From NCBI RefSeq assembly GCF_018413465.1, contig NZ_JAHCDK010000014.1, positions 17,920 to 81,919 of the forward strand: a stretch of DNA of 64,000 bases. Direction: 5' to 3'. This document shows, in pieces, positions 33,566 to 41,453 of this stretch; the first letter of the stretch is position 1; the number at the start of each line of letters is the position of its first letter. A program made the position numbers and the translations under genes. The notes under the pieces were generated by a model. The model was not told the DNA's origin, made no database searches, and worked only from the letters and a program-made list of their open reading frames with translations. The DNA is from Flavobacterium sp. CYK-55 (lineage in GTDB: Bacteria > Bacteroidota > Bacteroidia > Flavobacteriales > Flavobacteriaceae).

Positions 33566-34366
33566 CTAAAAACCCAAATCTTTGATGCGCTTGTAGTAGG
33601 TTTTTGACAGTGGGATTTCTTTATCGACTGCCTTAAAAATGATTTTGGCACCTTGTGAATTGCCCGCAATTTCTTGAACGCTGCTCAGATTGACCAAATA
33701 AGAACGATGGCATTGTGCTAAAAAAGGCAATTGCTGCCATACATTAGAGAGCGTTTGCCGGAAGGTTTTAGAAGTAATTTTTTGGTGCGCATCAACATAA
33801 CAAACTTCAATATAATTCTCGACCGCTTTAACAAATAGTAGATCGTCTTTTTGAAGGTGGAGCATTTCATTCTTGTTCTCGCCCACAAGCGTATATGAAT
33901 TCACCGGTGGCGGCGTGATTCGCTCACCAAGTCTTTGTCTAAGATATACCATGAGTGGTACAAAAACGGGCATCATTCCGGCAGTAGTAATAAACAGAAA
34001 ACGTCTGTAGCTACCGAACGAAACACTCAAACCTACATTAACAACATAGATATTGTATAAATACGATAGTGAGCCCACCCAAAAGCAAAAGTGCAGTACT
34101 GAAATTATTTCATCTTGAACCCGCCAAAATCTTTTTTTTCTGAGGTATTGAATTTGTTCAAACTGACTGTAGATGATAAATATGAAGCCTGCCAGAAAAC
34201 CGTAACCCGACAGCAAAAGGGTTTTGTATTCGGCTTGAAATTGACTCGTATCAAAAGGCTCGAGCACAATGACAATAAAGTTTAAATACATGCTCAAAAT
34301 AAAACCTACCCCAACTTTTCGCTTTGTCGAGGATAAAAAATGTATTTGTCTTTTGAAAGAATTCAA
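33566..34366 (-). CDS. membrane-bound LytTR-family transcription regulator
   Basis: The 266-residue protein has four hydrophobic helices in the first 145 residues and a C-terminal LytTR DNA-binding domain (about 165-266). The latter shows DLLFVKAVENYIEVCY, KTFRQTLSNVWQQLPFLAQC, HRSYLVNLSSVQEI and KEIPLSKTYYKRIKDL, all typical. No receiver domain precedes it, so it belongs to the transmembrane LytTR group that may sense a membrane signal directly. It is transcribed away from the following + strand genes and has no obvious partner kinase here. Confidence 0.87.
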   Translation of the reverse strand: MNSFKRQIHFLSSTKRKVGVGFILSMYLNFIVIVLEPFDTSQFQAEYKTLLLSGYGFLAGFIFIIYSQFEQIQYLRKKRFWRVQDEIISVLHFCFWVGSLSYLYNIYVVNVGLSVSFGSYRRFLFITTAGMMPVFVPLMVYLRQRLGERITPPPVNSYTLVGENKNEMLHLQKDDLLFVKAVENYIEVCYVDAHQKITSKTFRQTLSNVWQQLPFLAQCHRSYLVNLSSVQEIAGNSQGAKIIFKAVDKEIPLSKTYYKRIKDLGF

Positions 34367-34512
34367 GGGTTGTAGAGATAAAATTGTGTTGTAGCAATAT
34401 TCTGATTTTTTATTTGAATTTAAAAATAATATCGTGGGCTTGATTTCAGGTTATATTTTTGATGCAGGCTCAATTTTTTTTCAGACCTTAGTGTACCATT
34501 AAAAAAAAACTC

Positions 34513-34677
34513 ATGAGAATCTTCTTGCCTTTTGTTTTTGCGCTGTTGTTTTTGGGATGGTTGGTTTACCGACTGATTGTTCGCAAAGATTTAAAAGCCA
34601 ACAAAAATGACCTGTATACCGGCATTTTTTTTATTGTTATTTGGGTGGTTTTATACAGTTGGCTTTGGGCTTCATAA
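34513..34677 (+). CDS. very small membrane protein, 54 residues
   Basis: The frame ATG...TAA encodes MRIFLPFVFALLFLGWLVYR, then a basic loop (KDLKANKNDLY) and a second hydrophobic helix (GIFFIVIWVVLYSWLWAS). The two helices and short loop suggest a hairpin in the inner membrane. It starts the + strand run and ends 6 bases before the HEAT-repeat gene, so co-transcription is likely. It is supported by frame, composition and position only; no family is recognised. Confidence 0.62.
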   Translation: MRIFLPFVFALLFLGWLVYRLIVRKDLKANKNDLYTGIFFIVIWVVLYSWLWAS

Positions 34678-34683
34678 GATGAT

Positions 34684-35199
34684 ATGACACTTACCGAATT
34701 ATTTGAAGACAAAACTTTAAACGCCAAAGGTAAAACTGAAAAACTCAGTGCCTTGCTTTTAGACGAAACCATCTCAACCCAAGCGGTCATTGCTTTTGCG
34801 CAAAACACCAAAGATGCTGACCGGGGCACTTGTATGGAGGCTTTTGAATATGCTACCAGGCTCAATTCGAGTTTGGCCACGCGCGCTTGTTTGGATTTTG
34901 CTACCGAGCATTTAGGCCACAAAGCGCCACGCGTTCAATGGGAATCGGCCAAAGTGATTGGCAACATTGCTCCTTATTTTCAGGATGATTTAGAACCGGC
35001 CATCAGCGGTTTGCTTATCAATACCGAACATTCCGGAACAGTGGTGCGTTGGGCTGCGGCTTTTGCTCTGGGCGAAATTGTCAAACTCAAATTGCCCATC
35101 AACAAAGATTTGGTTCCGACCCTTGAAAACATCATCGAACGCGAAGAGAAAAATTCTATCAAAAAAATATATCAAGCCGCTTTAAAAAAAATCAAATAA
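34684..35199 (+). CDS. HEAT-repeat protein
   Basis: This 171-residue cytoplasmic protein is made almost wholly of paired helices, with HEAT-like units such as APRVQWESAKVIGNIAPYF, and TVVRWAAAFALGEIVKL. Such proteins serve as scaffolds for protein contacts. It begins 6 bases after the small membrane protein and ends 2 bases before the methyltransferase gene. No partner can be named. Confidence 0.8.
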   Translation: MTLTELFEDKTLNAKGKTEKLSALLLDETISTQAVIAFAQNTKDADRGTCMEAFEYATRLNSSLATRACLDFATEHLGHKAPRVQWESAKVIGNIAPYFQDDLEPAISGLLINTEHSGTVVRWAAAFALGEIVKLKLPINKDLVPTLENIIEREEKNSIKKIYQAALKKIK

Positions 35200-35201
35200 T
35201 T

Positions 35202-35825
35202 ATGGAAGACTTTAACCGCAAAAACCACTGGGATAACATTTACCAAACCAAAAGCCTGCAAGAAGTAAGTTGGTATCAGCCCGTGCCTGAAACTTCGCTG
35301 CAAATCATGGCTGATTTAAACATTTCAATTGATGCTTCGATTATTGATATAGGCGGCGGCGATAGCTTTTTGGTGGATGAATTGCTCCAAAAAGGGTATA
35401 CAGATGTAAGCGTTTTAGATATTTCAGAAGCTGCTTTGAAACGGGCACAAACAAGACTCGGTGACCAAGCAACCAAAGTTGAGTGGATTTGTGCCGATGC
35501 ATCGGAATTTATCCCTACCAAAACTTATGACTACTGGCACGATCGAGCGGCTTTTCATTTTTTGACTCAAGCTCATGAAATTGAACAATACCTAAAAACA
35601 GCACATCAAGCGCTTAACCTTGGTGGCTATTTGACCGTGGGCACTTTTTCTGAAAACGGCCCGTTGAAGTGCAGTGGCATTCCGATACAGCAATATTCTG
35701 AAATGCAACTGAGTGCAACGTTTGGAAAATACTTTAAAAAAATCAATTGCTTTACTGTAGATCACCCAACGCCTTTTGACACAATACAGAATTTTATTTT
35801 TGGTATTTTTCAGAAAACCAAATAA
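35202..35825 (+). CDS. class I SAM-dependent methyltransferase
   Basis: The 207-residue protein begins NRKNHWDNIYQTKSLQEVSW, a start common to small flavobacterial methyltransferases. Motif I is IIDIGGGDSFLVDELL (about 46-61), followed by VSVLDISEAALKRAQ as motif II and the DYWHDRAAFHFL segment. It would bind S-adenosylmethionine in the cytoplasm; related proteins are annotated as thiopurine or tellurite-resistance type methyltransferases, but the substrate is not shown. It is tightly packed between the HEAT and TMEM175 genes. Confidence 0.87.
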   Translation: MEDFNRKNHWDNIYQTKSLQEVSWYQPVPETSLQIMADLNISIDASIIDIGGGDSFLVDELLQKGYTDVSVLDISEAALKRAQTRLGDQATKVEWICADASEFIPTKTYDYWHDRAAFHFLTQAHEIEQYLKTAHQALNLGGYLTVGTFSENGPLKCSGIPIQQYSEMQLSATFGKYFKKINCFTVDHPTPFDTIQNFIFGIFQKTK

Positions 35826-35835
35826 AACATACACC

Positions 35836-36507
35836 ATGAAAGAGCATAACTCAGAATTTGTTTCCGAATCTGAAATCAAAAAAGAATTTCAAATAGAGCG
35901 TATGATTTTGTTTAGCGATGCGGTTTTTGCCATCGTTATTACGCTCATGGCTATTGAAATCAGAATTCCTGAAATCAAAGAAGAACTCAATCAAGAAGTG
36001 CTTTTGCACGAACTCAAGAATTTGTTCCCGGTACTGCTGTCGTATATGGTGAGCTTCTTTTTTATCGGCAGTATTTGGTATCAGCACCTCAAAACCTTTA
36101 GTTTGATCAAAGACTACAACCAAGGCTTGGTGGTGCGCAATTTGATTTTGTTGTTTTTTGTGGGGTTGTTTCCGTTTAGCGCGTCGGTCATTACGCGCAG
36201 TCACAATGCTTCACTAGCCTATTTTATTTATATGGGCACCATTATCTTGTGTATTATAGCGCAATATCTTTTGCAGCATTACATCATCAATACGCCCGCG
36301 ATTCGCATCGGTAATATTGAGCCAGAACATTTGAATGAACTCAAGCGCAAACGCATACTTGTGATTGGTTTTTTGGTTGCGTTTGTGGCAAGTACTTTGA
36401 CTTATTTAGCTAGTGATGACCCTGAGGTTCGCTCAATGGTTCCGCTGTGGGTGGTTCCGGTAGCTATTGTATATCGGTTGATGAACCGCAAATTAAAAAA
36501 AGGATGA
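35836..36507 (+). CDS. TMEM175 family (DUF1211) potassium-channel-like membrane protein
   Basis: The 223-residue protein carries the family signature FSDAVFAIVITLMAIEIR (26-43), in which Phe-Ser-Asp opens the first transmembrane helix, and about six hydrophobic segments. Bacterial TMEM175 proteins form tetrameric K+ leak channels with six helices per subunit. The frame extends upstream to 35776 inside the methyltransferase gene, but the ATG at 35836 gives the normal length. The stop overlaps the next ATG (ATGA). Confidence 0.87.
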   Translation: MKEHNSEFVSESEIKKEFQIERMILFSDAVFAIVITLMAIEIRIPEIKEELNQEVLLHELKNLFPVLLSYMVSFFFIGSIWYQHLKTFSLIKDYNQGLVVRNLILLFFVGLFPFSASVITRSHNASLAYFIYMGTIILCIIAQYLLQHYIINTPAIRIGNIEPEHLNELKRKRILVIGFLVAFVASTLTYLASDDPEVRSMVPLWVVPVAIVYRLMNRKLKKG

Positions 36508-36869
36508 AACCAACTACCGTTCAAGCCTATATCAGCACTTTTGCACCGGCCATACAAAGCCGATTGTTGACTTTGCGCACATTGGTTTTAAAAATAGCTC
36601 CTGAGGCCACCGAAAGCATATCTTATGGAATGCCTGCTTATAAAACTTTGGGCAAACCACTCATTTACTTTGCCGGATATGAGCGTCACATTGGCTTATA
36701 TGCCACCCCTTCAGGGCATGAACAATTTAAAGAAGCTTTGTCTGTATACAAACAAGGAAAAGGTTCGGTGCAGTTCCCGAATAATGAACCGCTACCGCTT
36801 GGGTTGATTGAAAAAATCATTTTGTTTCGAGTGGATGAAAACCAGACAAAATATAACAGCAGAAAATAG
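36504..36869 (+). CDS. DUF1801 family protein
   Basis: The 121-residue protein has the YdhG/CyaY-like fold pattern of DUF1801: YISTFAPAIQSRLLTLRTLV, APEATESISYGMPAYKTLG, and the C-terminal GSVQFPNNEPLPLGLIEKII. Some members are described as iron-chaperone-like, though this is not well established. A ribosome-binding sequence AAAAAAGG lies just before the ATG, which overlaps the TMEM175 stop. Confidence 0.85.
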   Translation: MKPTTVQAYISTFAPAIQSRLLTLRTLVLKIAPEATESISYGMPAYKTLGKPLIYFAGYERHIGLYATPSGHEQFKEALSVYKQGKGSVQFPNNEPLPLGLIEKIILFRVDENQTKYNSRK

Positions 36870-36896
36870 TTTTTAAAATATGATTTACATCAGGTT

Positions 36897-36923
36897 TTGA
36901 GCTAAAACTACCCGCTAATTTTG
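36897..36923 (+). promoter_or_regulatory. promoter of the OmpW-like gene
   Basis: TTG (36897-36899) and TAATTTTG (36916-36923) are 16 bp apart. The TTG at 36921 that opens the frame lies within this box, so translation begins at the ATG at 36951. Confidence 0.55.
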
Positions 36924-36950
36924 GTGTGTAATTTAAAAACTCTTCAACCA

Positions 36951-37631
36951 ATGAAAAGAATATTTCTAGCTGTGATGGCTTTGGGTCTGTTCAGCATCAG
37001 TTCAGTAAATGCACAAGAAACACAAAAATCAGCCGACTTTAAAAAATGGCAAGTTCGTTTGCGCGGAGTATGGGTTGCCCCAGATGAAAGCGCTAAAATT
37101 GATATTATTGGTGGTGACGCTAGTGTATCAACTACTTTTATTCCAGAACTTGACTTTACCTATTTCTTTACCAAAAATGTATCGGCCGAACTTATTTTAG
37201 GAACCACCAAGCACGAAGTGCATACCGTAGGTTCAGATATCTCTGCTGTGGGTGGCCCAACGAGTTATGACGTTGATTTAGGAAGCGTATATTTATTGCC
37301 GCCAACCTTGACCGCACAATATCACTTCATCATAGCCGACGTGTTCAGACCCTATGTAGGCGCCGGTGTTAACTATACTATTTTTTATAATGCCGACGAA
37401 GGAAAAGTGGTTAAAGGAATCAAATACGACAACGCTTTTGGTTATGCTTTTCAGGGTGGTTTTGACTTAATGGTAAATGACAAATATTTCATCAACATAG
37501 ATTGTAAGAAACTCATTCTCAATACCAAAGTTAAAGTTGACGCTTCTAATTTAGCTGCCGGTTTAGAAATTCCAGCAGATGTAGATTTGAATCCATGGCT
37601 GGTTGGTTTTGGTGTTGGAATGAAATTTTAA
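36951..37631 (+). CDS. ompW: OmpW family outer-membrane protein
   Basis: The 226-residue protein has a signal peptide (MKRIFLAVMALGLFSISSVNAQ) and the OmpW pattern WQVRLRGVWVAPDESAKI, then TFIPELDFTYFFTKNVSAEL, LLPPTLTAQYHF, VFRPYVGAGVNYT and a C-terminal strand ending GVGMKF. OmpW forms an eight-stranded barrel with a hydrophobic channel for small apolar molecules. It is monocistronic, with its own promoter and terminator. Confidence 0.92.
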   Translation: MKRIFLAVMALGLFSISSVNAQETQKSADFKKWQVRLRGVWVAPDESAKIDIIGGDASVSTTFIPELDFTYFFTKNVSAELILGTTKHEVHTVGSDISAVGGPTSYDVDLGSVYLLPPTLTAQYHFIIADVFRPYVGAGVNYTIFYNADEGKVVKGIKYDNAFGYAFQGGFDLMVNDKYFINIDCKKLILNTKVKVDASNLAAGLEIPADVDLNPWLVGFGVGMKF

Positions 37632-37658
37632 TGTTTTTTTAGTGGTTAGTATTGAAGA

Positions 37659-37687
37659 AGCCGTTGTGTATGCAGCGGCTTTTTTTT
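37659..37687 (+). terminator. terminator after ompW
   Basis: AAGCCGTTG pairs with CAGCGGCTT (one G-T pair) around a 6-nt loop, followed by a run of T residues. Confidence 0.85.
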
Positions 37688-37735
37688 GTCCTCAACTGAT
37701 TTGTACTCATCAGTTGATTTTTTTTATGTAATTAT

Positions 37736-37766
37736 TTGCGCAACTAAAAAGTTGCATATATATTTG
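37736..37766 (+). promoter_or_regulatory. promoter of the ArsR operon
   Basis: TTG (37736-37738) and TATATTTG (37759-37766) are 20 bp apart, an exact Bacteroidota promoter. It is covered by two overlapping palindromes. Confidence 0.7.
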
Positions 37767-37770
37767 CAAC
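37740..37770. promoter_or_regulatory. overlapping palindromic operators of the ArsR operon
   Basis: GCAACTAAAAAGTTGC (37740-37755) is a perfect palindrome with 6-bp arms, and GTTGCATATATATTTGCAAC (37751-37770) has perfect 6-bp arms that share the GTTGC. They cover the spacer and the -7 box. Binding of the ArsR product here would repress its own operon; autoregulation is usual for this family. Confidence 0.65.
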
Positions 37771-37794
37771 CAATTAGTTTCTTATTTAAATTTT

Positions 37795-38115
37795 ATGAGA
37801 CGAGATATTTTTCAAGCCATTGCCGACCCTACCCGACGCGCCATCATCACCTTGATTGCCACACAAGCCATGACACCTAATGCTTTAGCAGAGCATTTCA
37901 ACACCACAAGGCAAGCGGTTTCAAAGCATTTGCGCATCTTGACTGAATGCGAACTCATATCGGCCAACAACCAAGGCAGAGAAATTTACTATCAACTACA
38001 CATTGACAAAATGAAAGAAATTGATGTTTGGCTGGAACAATTCCGCAAAGTTTGGGAAACTCGTTTTGACGCCTTAGACCAAGTATTGATCAACTTAAAA
38101 AACAAACAAATATGA
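37795..38115 (+). CDS. ArsR-family winged-helix repressor
   Basis: The 106-residue protein has the ArsR/SmtB fold pattern: [40 protein letters not shown] as the recognition region, and the wing [18 protein letters not shown]. The metal-binding ELCVCDL motif is absent, so it belongs to the metal-independent group commonly paired with SRPBCC proteins. The last codon overlaps the ATG of the next gene (ATGA). Confidence 0.92.
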   Translation: MRRDIFQAIADPTRRAIITLIATQAMTPNALAEHFNTTRQAVSKHLRILTECELISANNQGREIYYQLHIDKMKEIDVWLEQFRKVWETRFDALDQVLINLKNKQI

Positions 38116-38543
38116 GTGCACCCAAAAAAGTGATTGTAGCACGTGTTTTTGATGCTGACCCAAAGATGGTTTGGCAAGCTATTACCCAGAAAGAACTCAT
38201 GAAGCAATGGTATTTTGACTTAGCTGAGTTTAAGCCAGAACTAGGTTTTAGCTTTGAATTTATGGGCGGCCCTGAAGACGGCGTGCAATACAAACATCTG
38301 TGTGAAATTACTGAAGTGATACCAGAACAGAAACTCACCTACAGTTGGCGATACGATGGCTACGACGGAATTACCTATGTAACTTTTGAACTGTTTGACC
38401 TCAACGGAAAAACGCAATTAACCTTAACGCACGTCGGGTTTGAAACCTTCCCGCTGATTCCTGATTTTGCCATACATAACTTCGAAGCCGGATGGAATCA
38501 CATCATCAACACTTCGCTTAAAGATTTTTTAGAAAAAAACTAA
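38112..38543 (+). CDS. SRPBCC (AHSA1-like) domain protein
   Basis: The 143-residue single-domain protein has the START-like/AHSA1 pattern: [39 protein letters not shown], then [20 protein letters not shown] and a C-terminal long helix with [14 protein letters not shown]. These proteins hold hydrophobic ligands in a deep cavity, but the ligand is usually unknown. Its start overlaps the ArsR gene, a pairing seen in many bacteria. Confidence 0.88.
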   Translation: MSAPKKVIVARVFDADPKMVWQAITQKELMKQWYFDLAEFKPELGFSFEFMGGPEDGVQYKHLCEITEVIPEQKLTYSWRYDGYDGITYVTFELFDLNGKTQLTLTHVGFETFPLIPDFAIHNFEAGWNHIINTSLKDFLEKN

Positions 38544-38558
38544 TTTAAAACAAACTAT

Positions 38559-39548
38559 ATGAACAGCCTTTTAAAATTTGATTTTACCGTTGATAAAGAA
38601 AAAAAAGCCGTACACGTACAGCGCGAATTTGCCGCTCCGCGCGATTTAGTATGGGCGGCTTGGACTACGCCCGAAATCCTCGATCAATGGTGGGCACCTA
38701 AGCCTTATAAAACCGTAACCAAAACTATGGATTTCAGGGTTGGCGGACATTGGTTTTATGCGATGATCAGCCCTGAAAATGTCGCGCATTGGTGTCGTGC
38801 CGATTACCAATCGATAGACACGCTGGAGAGTTTTTCAGGTTTGGATGCCTTTTGTGATGAGCAAGGCAACATCAACAACGATTTTCCGCGCTCGTTATGG
38901 AACAATCGCTTTACTGATTCAGGCGAAAAAACCTTGGTCAACATCACCGTTCAATATGAAAAACTCGAAGATTTAGAACAAATCATCGCAATGGGTTTTA
39001 AAGAAGGATTCACCATGGCTATGGAAAATCTAGATCAGTACATAGAATCTCAATTCAAATTGCGTCATGAAAATAAAACGACCAACAAAGCTAGAGTTTG
39101 TACTTATCTAAATTTTGACGGAAAAACCGAAGAAGCGTTTTTGTTTTATCAATCGGTGTTTAAAACCAAATTCATAGGCAAAGGCATTCAAAGATTTGGC
39201 GAACTCCCGGCCGATGCCAACCATCCACCTGTAGCCGATGATGTCAAAAATATGGTATTACACGTTGAATTGCCCATTACCGGAAACCATGTTTTGATGG
39301 GCACTGACGCACCCAAAGAAATGGGCTTTAATCTGGCGCGCGGCAACAACATGCATATTTGCATTGAGCCAGAATCACGCGATAAAGCCAAACGTCTTTA
39401 TGAAGCATTATCAGCAAACGGACAAGTGAATATGCCATTGCAAGACATTTTTTGGGGCGCTTATTATGCCGAGTTTACCGATCAATTTGGCATCAATTGG
39501 ATGATTAATTTTCAAAATGCTAACTTTATCAATAAACATAACGACTAA
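38559..39548 (+). CDS. SRPBCC-VOC (PhnB-like) fusion protein
   Basis: The 329-residue protein joins two domains usually encoded apart. Residues about 1-170 are SRPBCC (VQREFAAPRDLVWAAWTTPE, ILDQWWAPKPYKTVTKTMDF, GFKEGFTMAMENLDQYIE). Residues about 178-325 are a PhnB/3-demethylubiquinone-like VOC domain (TYLNFDGKTEEAFLFYQSVF, VLMGTDAPKEMGFNLARGNN, MPLQDIFWGAYYAEFTDQFG, INWMINF). A linker (RHENKTTNKARV) separates them. No frameshift or internal start is needed for the fusion. The role is unknown; substrate binding and a metal-dependent step may be coupled. Confidence 0.85.
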   Translation: MNSLLKFDFTVDKEKKAVHVQREFAAPRDLVWAAWTTPEILDQWWAPKPYKTVTKTMDFRVGGHWFYAMISPENVAHWCRADYQSIDTLESFSGLDAFCDEQGNINNDFPRSLWNNRFTDSGEKTLVNITVQYEKLEDLEQIIAMGFKEGFTMAMENLDQYIESQFKLRHENKTTNKARVCTYLNFDGKTEEAFLFYQSVFKTKFIGKGIQRFGELPADANHPPVADDVKNMVLHVELPITGNHVLMGTDAPKEMGFNLARGNNMHICIEPESRDKAKRLYEALSANGQVNMPLQDIFWGAYYAEFTDQFGINWMINFQNANFINKHND

Positions 39549-39569
39549 ATTTCACTAAAAAAACAAATC

Positions 39570-39947
39570 ATGAAAAAAGACAAAATCATTTATTGGATTG
39601 CAACCGGTATGATTGCCTTATTTGAAGGACTTTTACCTGCGCTAACTTCACAAACCGAAATGGCCAAAGAAGGCATCAGGCATTTGGGTTATCCGGAATA
39701 CTTTGGGAATGCTTTGGTTATTTTTAAAGTGCTCGGCGTATTGGCGCTGGTGATTCCGCAAATTCCCAACCGAGTCAAAGAATGGGCTTATGCCGGTTTT
39801 GCGTTTGACTTTATCTTTGCCGCCATCAGTCACGGTGCAGTAGATGGCATCAACGGACAAACGTTTTTTCCGTTTGTTGTTTTGGCCGTTTTGATGGTTT
39901 CATATGTGTATCATCACAAATTACAACAAGCTAAAACTAATCTATGA
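39570..39947 (+). CDS. DoxX-like membrane protein
   Basis: The 125-residue protein has four hydrophobic helices and the DoxX-like pattern WIATGMIALFEGLLPALTSQ, HLGYPEYFGNALVIFKVLG and IPNRVKEWAYAGFAFDFIFA. It is an inner-membrane protein of a family often found with ArsR/SRPBCC genes. The stop overlaps the ATG of the next gene. Confidence 0.87.
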   Translation: MKKDKIIYWIATGMIALFEGLLPALTSQTEMAKEGIRHLGYPEYFGNALVIFKVLGVLALVIPQIPNRVKEWAYAGFAFDFIFAAISHGAVDGINGQTFFPFVVLAVLMVSYVYHHKLQQAKTNL

Positions 39948-40354
39948 ATTCAAAAATAACAGTCAGCGCAAACATCAACGCCCACTCAGAAAAAGTTTGG
40001 AACTATTACACCCAACCCGAACATATTGTTCATTGGAATTTTGCCGACGTTTCATGGCATTGCCCATCAGCCGAGAATGATATGCGCGTTGGCGGAACCT
40101 ACAAAGCGCGTATGGAAGCCAAAGACGGAAGTTTTGGTTTTGACTTTGAAGCCGTGTATACGCAAATAACTTTAGGGCATGAATTTACTTATGAATTTGG
40201 AGGACGAACCGCGCATATGCAACTGGAAAATCAAGGTGCTCAAACCAAGATTACGGTGGCTTTTGACCCAGAAAATGAGCATCCGCTTGAAATGCAAGAA
40301 TTTGGATGGCAAGCCATTTTGAATCATTTCAAAGCTTATGTTGAAGCCAACTAA
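39944..40354 (+). CDS. SRPBCC (AHSA1-like) domain protein, second copy
   Basis: The 136-residue protein shows the AHSA1 pattern: ITVSANINAHSEKVWNYYTQ, EHIVHWNFADVSWHCPSAEN, VGGTYKARMEAKDGSFGFDF and FGWQAILNHFKAYVE. It is the last gene of the ArsR operon, overlapping the DoxX gene, and is followed by a terminator. Three SRPBCC domains are therefore made from one mRNA. Confidence 0.88.
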   Translation: MNSKITVSANINAHSEKVWNYYTQPEHIVHWNFADVSWHCPSAENDMRVGGTYKARMEAKDGSFGFDFEAVYTQITLGHEFTYEFGGRTAHMQLENQGAQTKITVAFDPENEHPLEMQEFGWQAILNHFKAYVEAN

Positions 40355-40375
40355 AAGAACCCAACGAACAATAGT

Positions 40376-40411
40376 AAGCCGAAGACAAATTCATTAATTC
40401 TTCGGCTTTTT
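40376..40411 (+). terminator. terminator of the ArsR-SRPBCC operon
   Basis: AAGCCGAAG and CTTCGGCTT form a perfect 9-bp stem, followed by T residues. Confidence 0.87.
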
Positions 40412-40426
40412 ATTTTATAAAACTGC

Positions 40427-40434
40427 TAACTTTG
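40427..40434 (+). promoter_or_regulatory. -7 box of the AraC/DJ-1 regulator gene
   Basis: TAACTTTG matches TAnnTTTG, 22 bases before the ATG at 40456. Confidence 0.45.
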
Positions 40435-40455
40435 AACAAAGCATCAAACTAAACC

Positions 40456-41382
40456 ATGCGCCCTACCCGCTTTGTTTTTTTAATTTTACCCGAAGTCCAT
40501 TTGCTGGATTTGGCAGGTGCCGACCAGGTAATTTCTGAATCTATTGATTTTGGAGCGCCTTTTAGTATGGAGTATTGCGGACTTGAATCGAGCATCAATA
40601 CCTCAGCCGGAATGGGTATTCACCAGCTCAAACATTTTTCTGAAGTTCTGTTGACTCCCGGTGACTTTTTGATTATTCCCGGTGCCCGTGTCCGATATAT
40701 AGAATCTTCTAAATTCAAAAAAAATACTGCCCTTTTTGAATGGATTGCACAAGCTTTTGTACAAAAAGTACATTTGGTAAGCATTTGTGTAGGTTCGTTT
40801 GTCTTGGCTTATTCTGGGGTACTTGATGGCCGAATGTGTACGACACATTTTCAGTTGACACAAAAAATGCAGCAGCAATTTCCAAAAACAAAAGTCAAAG
40901 ACAATGTTCTATTTGTTTCTGAAAATACCATCCACACAAGCGCAGGAATTGCCTCGGGTATTGATTTAATGCTACATTTACTAGAACAAATCACCGACAG
41001 TTATTTTGCACACAAAGTAGCCCGTGAATTGGTTGTATACAATCGACGCGACGGAGACAATGCGCAACTTACGGCTCATTTCAACTACCGAAACCATATA
41101 CATCAAGGCATTCATAAAGTTCAAGATTATCTGATTGAAAATCTCCATCAAAAAAACAATCTATCCGTTTTGGCTGAAATAGCTGTAATGAGCGAACGCA
41201 ATTTAACGCGTATTTTTAAAAAAGAAACTGGGTTGACCATTAATGCTTACCTAAATAAAATCAGAGTCGAAAAACTCATCGAACTACAAAAAAGTCCGGA
41301 TTTATCCAAAAAACAGCGAGCACTTCAAGTAGGTTTGACCAGCGAAAAACAAGCAGAAAGGCTTTTGAAAAAATTGGCCTAA
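40456..41382 (+). CDS. GlxA-like AraC family regulator with DJ-1/PfpI domain
   Basis: The 308-residue protein has an N-terminal DJ-1/PfpI domain (about 5-175) with VHLLDLAGADQVISES and VHLVSICVGSFVLAYSGVLD, in which Cys sits at the nucleophile elbow position. An AraC helix-turn-helix pair follows (about 215-305; NNLSVLAEIAVMSERNLTRI, FKKETGLTINAYLNKIRVEK). GlxA-type regulators use the first domain to sense an unknown small molecule. The final recognition helix ends somewhat short, but the frame is intact. No adjacent target is obvious. Confidence 0.9.
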   Translation: MRPTRFVFLILPEVHLLDLAGADQVISESIDFGAPFSMEYCGLESSINTSAGMGIHQLKHFSEVLLTPGDFLIIPGARVRYIESSKFKKNTALFEWIAQAFVQKVHLVSICVGSFVLAYSGVLDGRMCTTHFQLTQKMQQQFPKTKVKDNVLFVSENTIHTSAGIASGIDLMLHLLEQITDSYFAHKVARELVVYNRRDGDNAQLTAHFNYRNHIHQGIHKVQDYLIENLHQKNNLSVLAEIAVMSERNLTRIFKKETGLTINAYLNKIRVEKLIELQKSPDLSKKQRALQVGLTSEKQAERLLKKLA

Positions 41383-41422
41383 AATGTCCTAAAATCGGCT
41401 CGCACATCATCATTGGTATATT

Positions 41423-41430
41423 TAATTTTG
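41423..41430 (+). promoter_or_regulatory. -7 box of the M1 peptidase-like gene
   Basis: TAATTTTG matches TAnnTTTG, 23 bases before the ATG at 41454. A TTG at 41433 that opens the frame lies at the expected transcription start and is not used as the start codon. Confidence 0.45.
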
Positions 41431-41453
41431 AATTGTTCTCAACCGCAAAAGTT

